Assembly (NCBI GenBank): GCA_002483085.1
Contig: DLHF01000062.1
Coordinates: 1-64,000 of the forward strand
Direction of reading: 5' to 3'
Origin: Ignavibacteria bacterium UBA7675
GTDB lineage: Bacteria; Bacteroidota; Ignavibacteria; Kapaibacteriales; UB7675
Length of the DNA: 64,000 nucleotides
Shown: piece by piece, positions 37,246 through 45,631 of the stretch
Position numbering within the stretch: the stretch's first letter is position 1
Layout of the letters: every line of letters starts with the position of its first letter
Made by a program: the position numbers and the translations under genes
Notes under the pieces: generated by a model
Told to the model about the DNA's origin: nothing
Databases searched by the model: none
Seen by the model: only the letters and a program-made list of their open reading frames with translations

Positions 37246-38934
37246 TTATGCAACAACCTCGCGCACACCCACAACATTAAACCGGGATGTAACGAAGGAA
37301 AGATCGGCAAACGCAGCCGAGCCAGCGGGATTTGCACCTGTGCCGTGGAAATCGCTGAACGCAGCCGACTGGTTTACCCAGATCGGACCGGTAAAGTTCA
37401 CCGAGAGAGAAGCTCCAGCCTGTGTAAATTGATCTTCGGCATCGAGCTTCTGATCGCCGTCGGTTGTGTACACCGATACAGTCAGAGCGCCGTGCTCTTT
37501 TACCCCATGCAGCGCCAACGCCATGCTTTCATTGTAGTCCTGTGTTGGAATTACAAACACGACAGGGCCAAAGTACTCGCGCTCAAAAATCATATTTTGC
37601 GTAGAGTCTGCTTGCAATATCGCTGTTGTAGCAGTGCGGGCATTCTCAAAACCCGGATGAGCTACAGTGCCGCCTTCGCGCACAACTTTTACATTCCATT
37701 GGGCAGCCTCGCGCACACGGTCGAGTGTTTGCGGATTTTGAACAGCACCAAAGGTAGAAGGCCCAATCTTTTCGTTGGCAGCAATAGCATCCACTTTAGC
37801 AGCAAAACGCTGTACAACTTCCTCGAACGGAATGCGTGTATCGCCTTCCATCACACCATTGCTATTGATAAAGAAGTTCTGCGGCGTTGTGCACATCTGC
37901 CCGCTGTACAGCGACACGCTAAAAGCGAGATTATCGAGGACAGCATCGAGATTGCTGGCGCTTTCGAGAATAACAGGATTCACTCCGGCTTTCTCTGCCA
38001 GCACAACTTTGCCCTGCTCTGCGCCGAGTTTCTCTAAAAATACGCCAAATGCCGAACCACCCGTATAGTCGATAACCTTTACTGCGGGTTTCGATGCAAG
38101 CACGGCAGCCAGCGGGTGCTCCAGCGTATCGGCTGCGAGCTGGATGATATTGGGATTTAAACCAAGATCAGCAAGCGTTTGCTGCATATGAGCCACAACA
38201 AGGGCAATCGGAAGAACAGCCTTCGGATGAGGTTTTACAATGACCGGATTGCCTGTCACTAGGCTTGCAAACACACCGGGCAGTGTATTCCACACCGGAA
38301 AAGTAGAGCATCCCACGGCAAGCCCTACACCTTTGGGCACAATGCGATATCTTTTCTTTAGCTCTACTGTCGTTTTACCCATCGGTTTGGACCACGCTGT
38401 TTCGCTCGTAAAGAACGTCTGAGCAAAATAGCCCATAGCTATGGATTCAAGAGCGCGGTCGAAGGAATGAGGACCAGACGCCTGAAAAGCCATCATAAAT
38501 CCCTGGCCAGTAGTGTGCATCGTAGCATAGGCAATCTCAAAGAACAGAGCCGATGCGCGTTCTAATGCTTCAACCAGCACCGACGCTCTATCTATTGGCA
38601 GCAGCCTACTCCACTCTCCGCCTGCTTCTACTGCATTGCCTACCAGAGTTTCTTCGTGATACACCGGGTAGCGAATACCAAGCGTAAAACCATAGGGCGA
38701 CTCTTCTTCGCCCATCAGAGTGAAATCGCCGGTCTGGCTTAACCTGTCGAAATCGACATTAAGCTTTGCCTTAAAAGCCTGTTCGCCATCGGCATTAGCT
38801 GTTTCACCGTAAATTTTTCCACTTGGTATTTCGGGCCAGTGCGCGTAAAAACGACGCTCCCTGTTGGCGTCTACTGCCTGGCCGAGAAGAGGTTTGTGTT
38901 TTGCAGTCAATTCATCGAAACGTGCAAAGTTCAT
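37246..38934 (-). CDS. PaaN-like aldehyde dehydrogenase family protein
   Basis: 562 residues of the aldehyde dehydrogenase superfamily, closest in style to the PaaN proteins annotated in phenylacetate degradation. The probable catalytic Cys is in SGQMCTTPQN, preceded by VLAEKAGVNPVIL. The cofactor-binding region is around VGLAVGCSTFPVWNTLPGVF and TGNPVIVKPHPKAVLP. The N-terminal part (about 1-120) is longer than in ordinary dehydrogenases, as in PaaN. The ATG at 38934 (GAAGA upstream) is preferred to a TTG at 38988. No other phenylacetate gene is nearby, so the substrate is uncertain. A small membrane-protein gene lies 50 bases upstream on the same strand. Confidence 0.82.
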   Translation of the reverse strand: MNFARFDELTAKHKPLLGQAVDANRERRFYAHWPEIPSGKIYGETANADGEQAFKAKLNVDFDRLSQTGDFTLMGEEESPYGFTLGIRYPVYHEETLVGNAVEAGGEWSRLLPIDRASVLVEALERASALFFEIAYATMHTTGQGFMMAFQASGPHSFDRALESIAMGYFAQTFFTSETAWSKPMGKTTVELKKRYRIVPKGVGLAVGCSTFPVWNTLPGVFASLVTGNPVIVKPHPKAVLPIALVVAHMQQTLADLGLNPNIIQLAADTLEHPLAAVLASKPAVKVIDYTGGSAFGVFLEKLGAEQGKVVLAEKAGVNPVILESASNLDAVLDNLAFSVSLYSGQMCTTPQNFFINSNGVMEGDTRIPFEEVVQRFAAKVDAIAANEKIGPSTFGAVQNPQTLDRVREAAQWNVKVVREGGTVAHPGFENARTATTAILQADSTQNMIFEREYFGPVVFVIPTQDYNESMALALHGVKEHGALTVSVYTTDGDQKLDAEDQFTQAGASLSVNFTGPIWVNQSAAFSDFHGTGANPAGSAAFADLSFVTSRFNVVGVREVVA

Positions 38935-38984
38935 ATCGTCTTCAAATATTGGGAAAATACCGTCAGTTTTGCCGAACCCGGTTG

Positions 38985-39194
38985 TCAAAACATACCGGGA
39001 AACTTGCGCTGATATATTCGGAGGAACACGATCAGGCCTGCTGCTGCTGCCAGAATAAGAACGGAAGCAATCAGGTACCAGAAATTGTGAAGAACAAGAA
39101 AAAAGACAAAAAAGACCACTGCCGCTACTACCTTGGTCGCTGCAGAAATATAAAAGCCTTTTGCGATGTTAGACTTTGGTCTGCGTTTATTCAT
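38985..39194 (-). CDS. Small two-helix membrane protein, unknown function
   Basis: 69 residues from the ATG at 39194. A basic start (NKRRPKSNIAKGF) is followed by two hydrophobic segments (about 19-36 and 40-60) and a positively charged tail (RIYQRKF). This pattern suggests an inner-membrane protein with both ends in the cytoplasm. I do not recognise the family. It lies directly upstream of the PaaN-like gene and may be co-transcribed with it. Confidence 0.55.
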   Translation of the reverse strand: MNKRRPKSNIAKGFYISAATKVVAAVVFFVFFLVLHNFWYLIASVLILAAAAGLIVFLRIYQRKFPGMF

Positions 39195-39267
39195 TGGGCT
39201 TTTTGTAGTTTGGCACAACGTTGCATCTCGCAAGATACAAAAATCTTTTTATAGTAACGATAGCACT

Positions 39268-39825
39268 ATGAACATTCCTACGAGCCTGTCCGGTGGCAAC
39301 CGCAGGAGAAATTTACCGGATTTTTCAGGGTTTTGCACCCGTCTGGCAGCGTTGTTTCTCTGCGGCCTTGTATCCGTCCTTTCTGCGTGCGACGGTGGAT
39401 TAGAGCCAGCCGAAAAGCCTCTAATATCGGGCATGATAACTTTTAAAGGCGGTAACAGCTCCTGGCCTCCTGCCGACAGCGTCCGAGAAGTGCGCATCGT
39501 GGCCTTCCGGGTCTATCCGCCGCAGGATATTATATCAGAAGTACTCAATGAACGCGCGTATTTTACGCAGCAAAGCCTACCGCTGTTTGGCGATACGGCA
39601 TCGTACACTATCGAGCTGCCCAATCCGGCTCCCGATCACATTGCAGCAGTGGTTGCAGCTCTGCGCTATGGCGATAACATTATGGCCGACTGGCGGGTTA
39701 TCGGGTTGTATTCAACATCGGGCGACAACAGCACGCCTTCGCCGCTGAATCTTGTGGATCAGCCGTCGAATCGCAATATTAATATTACTGTCGATTTTGA
39801 CAACCTTCCTCCCCAACCTTTTTAA
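39268..39825 (+). CDS. Predicted lipoprotein, unknown function
   Basis: 185 residues. After a long basic start, a hydrophobic segment (LAALFLCGLVSV) runs into the lipobox LSAC, so the mature protein should begin at Cys41 with a lipid anchor. The rest looks like a beta-rich fold with no motif I recognise; a proline-rich LPPQPF closes it. The TonB-dependent receptor gene begins 21 bases downstream. A lipoprotein next to such a receptor often helps capture the substrate at the outer membrane, but nothing here names it. The ATG at 39268 is chosen because it gives a normal lipoprotein signal. Confidence 0.75.
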   Translation: MNIPTSLSGGNRRRNLPDFSGFCTRLAALFLCGLVSVLSACDGGLEPAEKPLISGMITFKGGNSSWPPADSVREVRIVAFRVYPPQDIISEVLNERAYFTQQSLPLFGDTASYTIELPNPAPDHIAAVVAALRYGDNIMADWRVIGLYSTSGDNSTPSPLNLVDQPSNRNINITVDFDNLPPQPF

Positions 39826-39846
39826 TTTTTCATACACGGTTGTACA

Positions 39847-42051
39847 ATGGCATCAAGACTGTTTTTCGCTGCTTTGCTCCTGTGGCTCTCCCTATCCCCT
39901 AAGCTTTTTGCCTCTGGCGTTGTCCGAGGCACCATTTCCGACGAGGAAACCGGCCAACCACTGCGCGGCACAACAATTCGCGTAGAAAGTAGGCCATGGG
40001 GGGCTATCTCCGATAAGAGTGGAACCTTTACGCTCTCGACCATGCCCGCAGGCTCCTATACGCTACTATTTTCTATGGTAGGCTATAATGGCCAAAAGCT
40101 TGTGGTGGACGTGCGCGACGGCGATACGGCGGCAGTGGAAATACGGCTGGCACCACAAAGCCTGCAAACCGGCGAAATTGTGGTGACAGCAGGCAAGCGA
40201 GTACAAGCAGTACAGGATGTTCCTATGAGCATTTCGCTCGTCGATCAGCGTTCAATTGAGCAGCGAAATATTACCCGTCTCGACGATGCTTTGCGGTATG
40301 TACCAGGAGTCTCAATGGCACGCGAGCAGATCAATATCCGTGGTTCTTCGGGCTTTGCTCTCGGCCTCGGTTCACGCACATTGCTGCTGCTCGATGGTTT
40401 TCCATTGCTTTCAGGCGATAATGGCGATGCTAAGTTCGATGCGTTTCCAATGTTCAATATTGAACAGGTAGAAGTAGTAAAGGGCGCTGGCTCCGCTCTT
40501 TACGGCACCGGAGCGCTGGGCGGAGTGGTCAATGTCATCACCGCTACTCCCGAGACAGAACCAGAACTCCGCATTCGAGCCTTTGCCGGAGTCTATACAC
40601 CTACGCAGTACGATAAGTGGGATTTCTCGTCGTCGCCCCCTTTCAATGGCGGCTTACAGGCAGGATACTCGCAAAAAATTGACAATGTGGGCTTCCTCCT
40701 TTCCGGCGGTATTATTCGCGATGAAGGGCACTTAGAATTTTATGATTCCTTCCGGTGGAATCTACTCGGCAAGGCTACCTACGAGCTCTCATCAGGTACA
40801 TCGCTTGCATTTCTCGGCAGTGCGACCTCGGAAAAACGCGCCAATTGGGTCTACTGGAAAAGTTTGGAATATGCGACATATCCGCCCGACAATACCAATT
40901 ACGCCGAGTACATCACTTCTACGAAGTACAATGGTTCGCTGATGTTCAGCCATACATTCAGCGAATCGCTGTTTATGCTGCTGCGCACAGGTCTCTTTCG
41001 CACACATTTTGAAAATTCAGCCAGTACTGCTGGCAACGATTCGCTTGCTTCGACAGCTTACGCAAGCAACTCAGAACTACAGCTTACATCGCTGATCAGC
41101 AAACAGACGATCCTGACATTCGGACTCAACGCCCAGTATAATTTTCTGACGGAAAGCTATCTCGGCAAGCACAATCAGGTTATTCTATCGACTTATCTTC
41201 AAGCAGAATACCGCCCGCTGCCCGAGCTCACATTTACTGCCGGTGGGCGAATAGACCGCGAAAAGACATCTGATCTCGACGGCGCTGATCCAGAGATTAG
41301 CCCTAAACTCGGCTTGTCCTACCGCCTTCAGAAAAATACAGGCCTCCGGGCTTCTGCCGGACGCGGCTTCCGAGCGCCTACCATTGGCGAACGCTATGCG
41401 GCTCTTCGCTTTAGCGGTATTACTGTAGAGCGCAACCCCAATCTGCAACCGGAGCGCGGCTGGTCGTTGGAAGTAGGTGGCGACCACAGTTTTACCCTGG
41501 CCGGTGAGCAGTGGAAAGTAGACATAGCAGCATTCCACAATGAATTTACGAACATGATCGAGCCACAACCGCAGTTCGAGACGGCAAAGATCAGGTTCAC
41601 TAATATTACGCACGCGCGCATCCAGGGCGTAGAAACGAGCATCAGCGGCTGGCTGCCGGGTAAAATTGCAGGTGTGGAAGCTTCATTTACGGCAATGATG
41701 CCTACGAATGTCGATTCGGGCTCGGTACTGAAATACAGATCGAAGTTTCTGGCGGGCGGCAGAGTGCTCGTGCCGATAGGAGCCTTTCAATTGCAGGCGG
41801 ACTACCGCTTTCAGTCACGCTACGAAGAGGTGGACGAGTTGCTCAAGGTGCTCCAGATACCTGATGCAGAAGCACGAGTACCAATTCATGTACTTGACCT
41901 TCGGCTCATCGCCGATCTATACTCGCTGGCAGGTGTCCCAGCGATGGCAACGCTCAATGTAAAAAATGCTCTCAACTACTACTACACAGAAATCATCGCA
42001 AACCTGGCGCCGACGCGATCTGTTATCTTGCAGATTGACACACGATTGTAA
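39847..42051 (+). CDS. TonB-dependent outer-membrane receptor
   Basis: 734 residues. A signal peptide (about 1-21) is followed by a carboxypeptidase-regulatory-like beta domain (GVVRGTISDEETGQPLRGTT, about 22-105), a plug domain (about 110-225; ALRYVPGVSMAREQINIRGS, VEVVKGAGSALYGTGALGGV) and a beta-barrel to the end. The family imports iron complexes, cobalamin, sugars or other ligands with energy from TonB/ExbB/ExbD. The substrate is not shown by the sequence. The size and the barrel motif RGFRAPTIGERYAALRF are in keeping with siderophore- or vitamin-type receptors rather than SusC-type, which are larger. Confidence 0.92.
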   Translation: MASRLFFAALLLWLSLSPKLFASGVVRGTISDEETGQPLRGTTIRVESRPWGAISDKSGTFTLSTMPAGSYTLLFSMVGYNGQKLVVDVRDGDTAAVEIRLAPQSLQTGEIVVTAGKRVQAVQDVPMSISLVDQRSIEQRNITRLDDALRYVPGVSMAREQINIRGSSGFALGLGSRTLLLLDGFPLLSGDNGDAKFDAFPMFNIEQVEVVKGAGSALYGTGALGGVVNVITATPETEPELRIRAFAGVYTPTQYDKWDFSSSPPFNGGLQAGYSQKIDNVGFLLSGGIIRDEGHLEFYDSFRWNLLGKATYELSSGTSLAFLGSATSEKRANWVYWKSLEYATYPPDNTNYAEYITSTKYNGSLMFSHTFSESLFMLLRTGLFRTHFENSASTAGNDSLASTAYASNSELQLTSLISKQTILTFGLNAQYNFLTESYLGKHNQVILSTYLQAEYRPLPELTFTAGGRIDREKTSDLDGADPEISPKLGLSYRLQKNTGLRASAGRGFRAPTIGERYAALRFSGITVERNPNLQPERGWSLEVGGDHSFTLAGEQWKVDIAAFHNEFTNMIEPQPQFETAKIRFTNITHARIQGVETSISGWLPGKIAGVEASFTAMMPTNVDSGSVLKYRSKFLAGGRVLVPIGAFQLQADYRFQSRYEEVDELLKVLQIPDAEARVPIHVLDLRLIADLYSLAGVPAMATLNVKNALNYYYTEIIANLAPTRSVILQIDTRL

Positions 42052-42054
42052 GCC

Positions 42055-42948
42055 TTACACTGGCTTGTGCATCCATTGTTCGGTGCGAAGCAGGCGGCGC
42101 GTAGAAAAGAGCCGCATCAATATGAACGCCAGCATCGCGAGCCCCGCTATGGCCATAAGTGCCCCTTGCCACCAAGGTGCCTGGGAGGTAAGGGCGCTAT
42201 GTGGTTCGCGAGCCATAATATTGAGCGAGGTAATCGAAATAGCATTATTAAAAAAATGCACTACTATCGGGAGGGCGAGGCTGCGCGTGTACCAAGCCAA
42301 CAGGCCAAAGTAGATGCCGAGCGCCACCAGCGGAACTAACGCAACAGGATTAAAATGTACAAGGCCAAAGATAATGCCGGTAACAACAACAGCAGGCAAT
42401 GGCGACCATACTTCCTCTAATGAGCGCTGCATCAGACCACGAAACAGGAACTCTTCGGCAAGAGCAGGAATGACAGCTCCCACAACATACGCTCCAAACA
42501 CCGCAACGATACTATCGCCTATTAACAGCGATTCGTACATTTCGTCCACAGTATTCTGCAATTTGTGATACACAGGCAGCCAGCTATCGGGCAGCAGAGC
42601 CTCCTGCATTATCATCCAGCCTGCACCAAATAGAATCAATGGTGCAATACCTGCCAATCCTAGCACCCACTGCTTGGTGCCAACATTTCCTTCGAAGCGG
42701 AGCAGCGCCCTGCGTCCAAGAGACGAGTACTTCATTAGCAATAGCGCAGGAACCAGCATGAACAGAAGATGGCCAAGACCCTGCATCCAGACCTTCCCAC
42801 TGCTACCAATTCCCCCTAATAGATACACAAGCAGTATCATTGACAACTGATAGAATATGTAGACGACAGCGGTGTTGCCAAAAGCAAAGCGCACATGCGG
42901 AAAGGGACGAGGTATGTGAATAATCGCATTAGTTTGCTCAGAGGACAT
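42055..42948 (-). CDS. CPBP family intramembrane protease (CAAX/Abi type)
   Basis: 297 residues with about seven to eight hydrophobic segments. Diagnostic motifs are EEFLFRG (with ALAEEFLFRGLMQRSLEEVW) and the later GLVHFNP and FFNNAI, which supply Glu, Glu, His and His/Asn of the membrane active site. Substrates of most bacterial members are unknown. It converges with the TonB receptor gene with only three bases between the stop codons. Confidence 0.9.
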   Translation of the reverse strand: MSSEQTNAIIHIPRPFPHVRFAFGNTAVVYIFYQLSMILLVYLLGGIGSSGKVWMQGLGHLLFMLVPALLLMKYSSLGRRALLRFEGNVGTKQWVLGLAGIAPLILFGAGWMIMQEALLPDSWLPVYHKLQNTVDEMYESLLIGDSIVAVFGAYVVGAVIPALAEEFLFRGLMQRSLEEVWSPLPAVVVTGIIFGLVHFNPVALVPLVALGIYFGLLAWYTRSLALPIVVHFFNNAISITSLNIMAREPHSALTSQAPWWQGALMAIAGLAMLAFILMRLFSTRRLLRTEQWMHKPV

Positions 42949-43133
42949 GAATTACTGCTCCCGAACTGTACTGAAGTTATATCAGATTCTTCTGTAAAAG
43001 GATGATTGACGCAGCCGCAGCACACCTTTGGACATCTATGTTGTGCCTTATTATCATAATTATCACATGAGCGTGCGCGAGCGAGCTTGCAACGGCTCCA
43101 CATGCGGTTAGGGCTGAAAACCACGAGACAGAT

Positions 43134-43177
43134 ATGCAGCGCGGTGCAGAGATGCAACGTAGGAGCGGAGACCGCAG
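43134..43177 (+). repeat. Right-end module of the interspersed repeat, solo copy G
   Basis: GCAGCGCGGTGCAGAGATGC ... GGAGACCGCAGCG matches the right ends at 13377-13420, 57591-57632 and 63217-63260. No left motif could be found upstream, so this is a partial or decayed copy. It sits 57 bases before the pdxA stop codon. Confidence 0.6.
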
Positions 43178-43234
43178 CGAAATTATATACCGATGATCTT
43201 CAGTGTACGTTTCGCTGAGCTTCGAGCCACTTTA

Positions 43235-44263
43235 CTACGAATGCCTACGCCTTACTTCTGCAATATGACATGCCATGCGAATAGCTTCTGCGGTACTTGC
43301 AGCATCGGCAATCCCTCTACCGGCAATAGCATAGGCAGTGCCGTGATCTGGCGACGTCCTCACAATCGGCAGGCCAGCAGTAACATTGACCCCACCGCCC
43401 TGAGCCAGCATTTTCAGCGGAATAAGTCCCTGATCGTGGTACATCGCAAGAATTCCATCGTAGGCCTTATACGCCCCATGCGCAAAGAAGCCATCGGCAG
43501 GAAAAGGGCCTTCGACCATCATTCCCACCGCAGCACACTCGGCCAGCGCAGGAATGACTACGTCAATTTCTTCCTCTCCAATCTCTCCATTTTCGCCTGC
43601 GTGGGGATTTACGCCAAGCACGGCAATGCGGGGTTGATCGCAGCCAAAATCGCATCGTAGCGCAGCATGAAAAGCGGTAAGGCTGTGTGCTATATTCTTC
43701 CGCGTAATCGCGGCAGGCACGGCGGCCAGCGGGATGTGAATAGTCGCCAACCCAACTCTTACATCCTCGGTACAGAGGATCATCAATGGCCTAGCGACCC
43801 CGCAGCGTTCTGCGAGAAACTCTGTCTGCCCCGGGAAAGGATAGCCAGCCAGCTTGAGCGTCGACTTAGACACAGGCAAGGTAAGCAAGGCATCTGCTCC
43901 ACCGCTCTGCACATCTGCCACGGCTTTCTCCAATGATTCCCACGCAAGAGCACCGGCAGCGGCATCGACAGCACCGAACACGACATCAGGACGGGAATGG
44001 CAATTTATGATCTCGCATTCGACATCGCGAATAAGGACTCGTCCTGCCTGAGCTACAGATGGCAGGCCAAGCTGCCGATAATACTGCTCAACAACCTGTG
44101 GATGAGCAACAAGCTTATAGTTCAACTGCTTGTAGTTCTTCTCGTGTGCCAGGAGCCCTAAAGCCTTTGCAAATACTTCGAGTCCTATCCCGTTACAGTC
44201 GCCCACGCTTACTGCGAGGGTGAACATGTTGCGAGCTTTTGTATTGCTATTATTTGTTGTCAT
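43235..44263 (-). CDS. pdxA: 4-hydroxythreonine-4-phosphate dehydrogenase
   Basis: 342 residues. It oxidises 4-phosphohydroxythreonine in pyridoxal phosphate synthesis (the DXP-dependent route, with PdxJ). Family motifs are VSVGDCNGIGLEV, LTLPVSKSTLKLAGYPFPGQ, LGVNPHAGENGEIGEEE, MYHDQGLIPLKML and VRTSPDHGTAYAIAGRG. The metal-binding His residues are in the last three of these. The first motif usually reads GDPxGIG; Cys replaces Pro here. Starts at 44263 (12 more residues) and 44227 are both possible. Confidence 0.94.
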   Translation of the reverse strand: MTTNNSNTKARNMFTLAVSVGDCNGIGLEVFAKALGLLAHEKNYKQLNYKLVAHPQVVEQYYRQLGLPSVAQAGRVLIRDVECEIINCHSRPDVVFGAVDAAAGALAWESLEKAVADVQSGGADALLTLPVSKSTLKLAGYPFPGQTEFLAERCGVARPLMILCTEDVRVGLATIHIPLAAVPAAITRKNIAHSLTAFHAALRCDFGCDQPRIAVLGVNPHAGENGEIGEEEIDVVIPALAECAAVGMMVEGPFPADGFFAHGAYKAYDGILAMYHDQGLIPLKMLAQGGGVNVTAGLPIVRTSPDHGTAYAIAGRGIADAASTAEAIRMACHIAEVRRRHS

Positions 44264-44580
44264 TCTGTAACATTTCTCACAATTAGGCGTATTCTGCTCA
44301 AATATATCCTATTTTTACATACTATAGGTGTTGTCTTCCAGACTTTGTAACTTTTTCCTCCGTCAAAGCGTTTTGTCCCTTACATCGCTCTTCATACGAT
44401 AATTTCCTTGTATAATTTGGTGCGGCGACTTAGTTTTGTAAGTTTGGTTGTTCATTTATTTGTTAGAACAAACATCTGGAACCTTCCCGAATGTAAAGAG
44501 GTTTAAGATGTAGTTTATGGGTGAGTAGAAGAAAGACGGAGTGCAACGAAAATTTGTGGATTTTTCCTAAGGAGGCAACA
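44264..44580. other. 317-base divergent promoter region
   Basis: This lies between divergent pdxA and the sigma-factor gene and is AT-rich. A TATAAT lies at 44411-44416, about 165 bases before the sigma-factor start, but no convincing -35 partner is at the right distance. Nothing else is visible. Confidence 0.4.
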
Positions 44581-45141
44581 ATGGATTTAGCATTGCAAAT
44601 AGAAAATCTGTTCCGGACCGACAGGAAAAAATTTCTCGGCTTTATCCGCCAGCGCGTGAGAACAGCTGAGGAGGCGGAAGATATTCTACAGGACGTGTTT
44701 ACGAACGTACTGGCTGCTTCTGCTAATGTTTCCAAGCCCATCGAGAACATTGCATCGTGGGTTTTTACAGCGATCCGCAACAGAATTATCGATTCATATA
44801 GAAAGAAACGCGCTGAAACGTTTTCCGACATGCAGTTACCCGGCCAAGCCGAGGATGGCTCGGATACGTTTGAGAATTTCATTTCCGATCTTACAACAGG
44901 CCCGGAAACCGAGCTAATGCGTAAGACTATATGGGAAGCTGTGCTCAAAGGGCTTGATGAGCTTCCTGCGGAGCAGCGCGACGTTTTTGTTAAAAACGAG
45001 TTTGAGGGCGTGCCCTTCCGCGAGATTGCAGAGGAAACCGGTGTGAATATCAATACACTCCTTGCTCGCAAGCGCTATGCGGTTCTGCACCTGCGGAAAC
45101 GCCTCCAGGAGCTGTATGAATCTATCAACATGAACGACTAA
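44581..45141 (+). CDS. Sigma-70 family (ECF-like) RNA polymerase sigma factor
   Basis: 186 residues from the ATG at 44581, which has an ideal AAGGAGG ribosome site; an upstream frame start at 44521 is ignored. Region 2 covers about 15-85 (RKKFLGFIRQRVRTAEEAEDILQDVF, ... NIASWVFTAIRNRIIDSYRKKR). Region 4 covers about 120-180 (LDELPAEQRDVFVKNEFEGV, FREIAEETGVNINTLLARKR). There is no region 1.1 or 3, so it is of the ECF type. No anti-sigma gene is adjacent. The next gene downstream encodes a small membrane protein of a different type. The regulon is unknown. Confidence 0.93.
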   Translation: MDLALQIENLFRTDRKKFLGFIRQRVRTAEEAEDILQDVFTNVLAASANVSKPIENIASWVFTAIRNRIIDSYRKKRAETFSDMQLPGQAEDGSDTFENFISDLTTGPETELMRKTIWEAVLKGLDELPAEQRDVFVKNEFEGVPFREIAEETGVNINTLLARKRYAVLHLRKRLQELYESINMND

Positions 45142-45163
45142 CGGAAGAGATATATCGTAAAAA

Positions 45164-45198
45164 GAAAGCCTGCGGAAACGCGGGTTTTCTTTTTTTTA
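45164..45198 (+). terminator. Terminator of the sigma-factor gene
   Basis: GAAAGCCTGCG and CGCGGGTTTTC pair over 11 positions with two G-T wobbles, have a short loop, and are followed by a long run of T residues. Confidence 0.88.
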
Positions 45199-45288
45199 CA
45201 GGTAGGTTCAGTCTTTTGTACACGTTTTTGCTGGTGTTCATCGTCATTGCCCACATGCCGATCGACGATATACTCATCTTACGGATTT

Positions 45289-45570
45289 ATGGGCAAATTC
45301 ATTATCATAGCGCTCGCTTTTGTAGTTTTTCTTTTCTCAGCCTTTTCATTTGCGCTGGGCCTGTTACGCCGTTTTCTGGGTCTTGGACCCCGTAAGAAAC
45401 GAGCAAGTGCCACTACGCAGCAACCAGCAACATCTGGACCAGTGCTTTACCACGACAGCCATACCGAAGTATTGCGTGGAGAATCTGTCTCGCCCAAAAA
45501 TCAGCCATACACCAACATTCGCGACGTTTCTTTTACTGAAAGCAAAACAGATACTTCATCACGTCGTTGA
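45289..45570 (+). CDS. Small membrane protein, DUF4834-like
   Basis: 93 residues from the ATG at 45289. One hydrophobic helix (IIIALAFVVFLFSAFSFALG, about 5-24) is followed by a basic segment (PRKKR) and a Ser/Thr-rich disordered tail. The overall pattern is like the DUF4834 family common in Bacteroidota; that match is from memory and moderate. An in-frame start at 45247 would add 14 residues. It lies just before the Ppx/GppA-HD gene. Confidence 0.6.
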   Translation: MGKFIIIALAFVVFLFSAFSFALGLLRRFLGLGPRKKRASATTQQPATSGPVLYHDSHTEVLRGESVSPKNQPYTNIRDVSFTESKTDTSSRR

Positions 45571-45631
45571 AATTAAATATCTTGGCGGGTATGGATCTAT
45601 CTTCTGGGTTTATTCGAAGGCGCGCAACTGC

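Noticed and set aside
45350..45631. N-terminal extension of the Ppx/GppA gene
   Set aside because: It overlaps the small membrane-protein gene in another frame, and the conserved fold begins only at the ATG at 45632.
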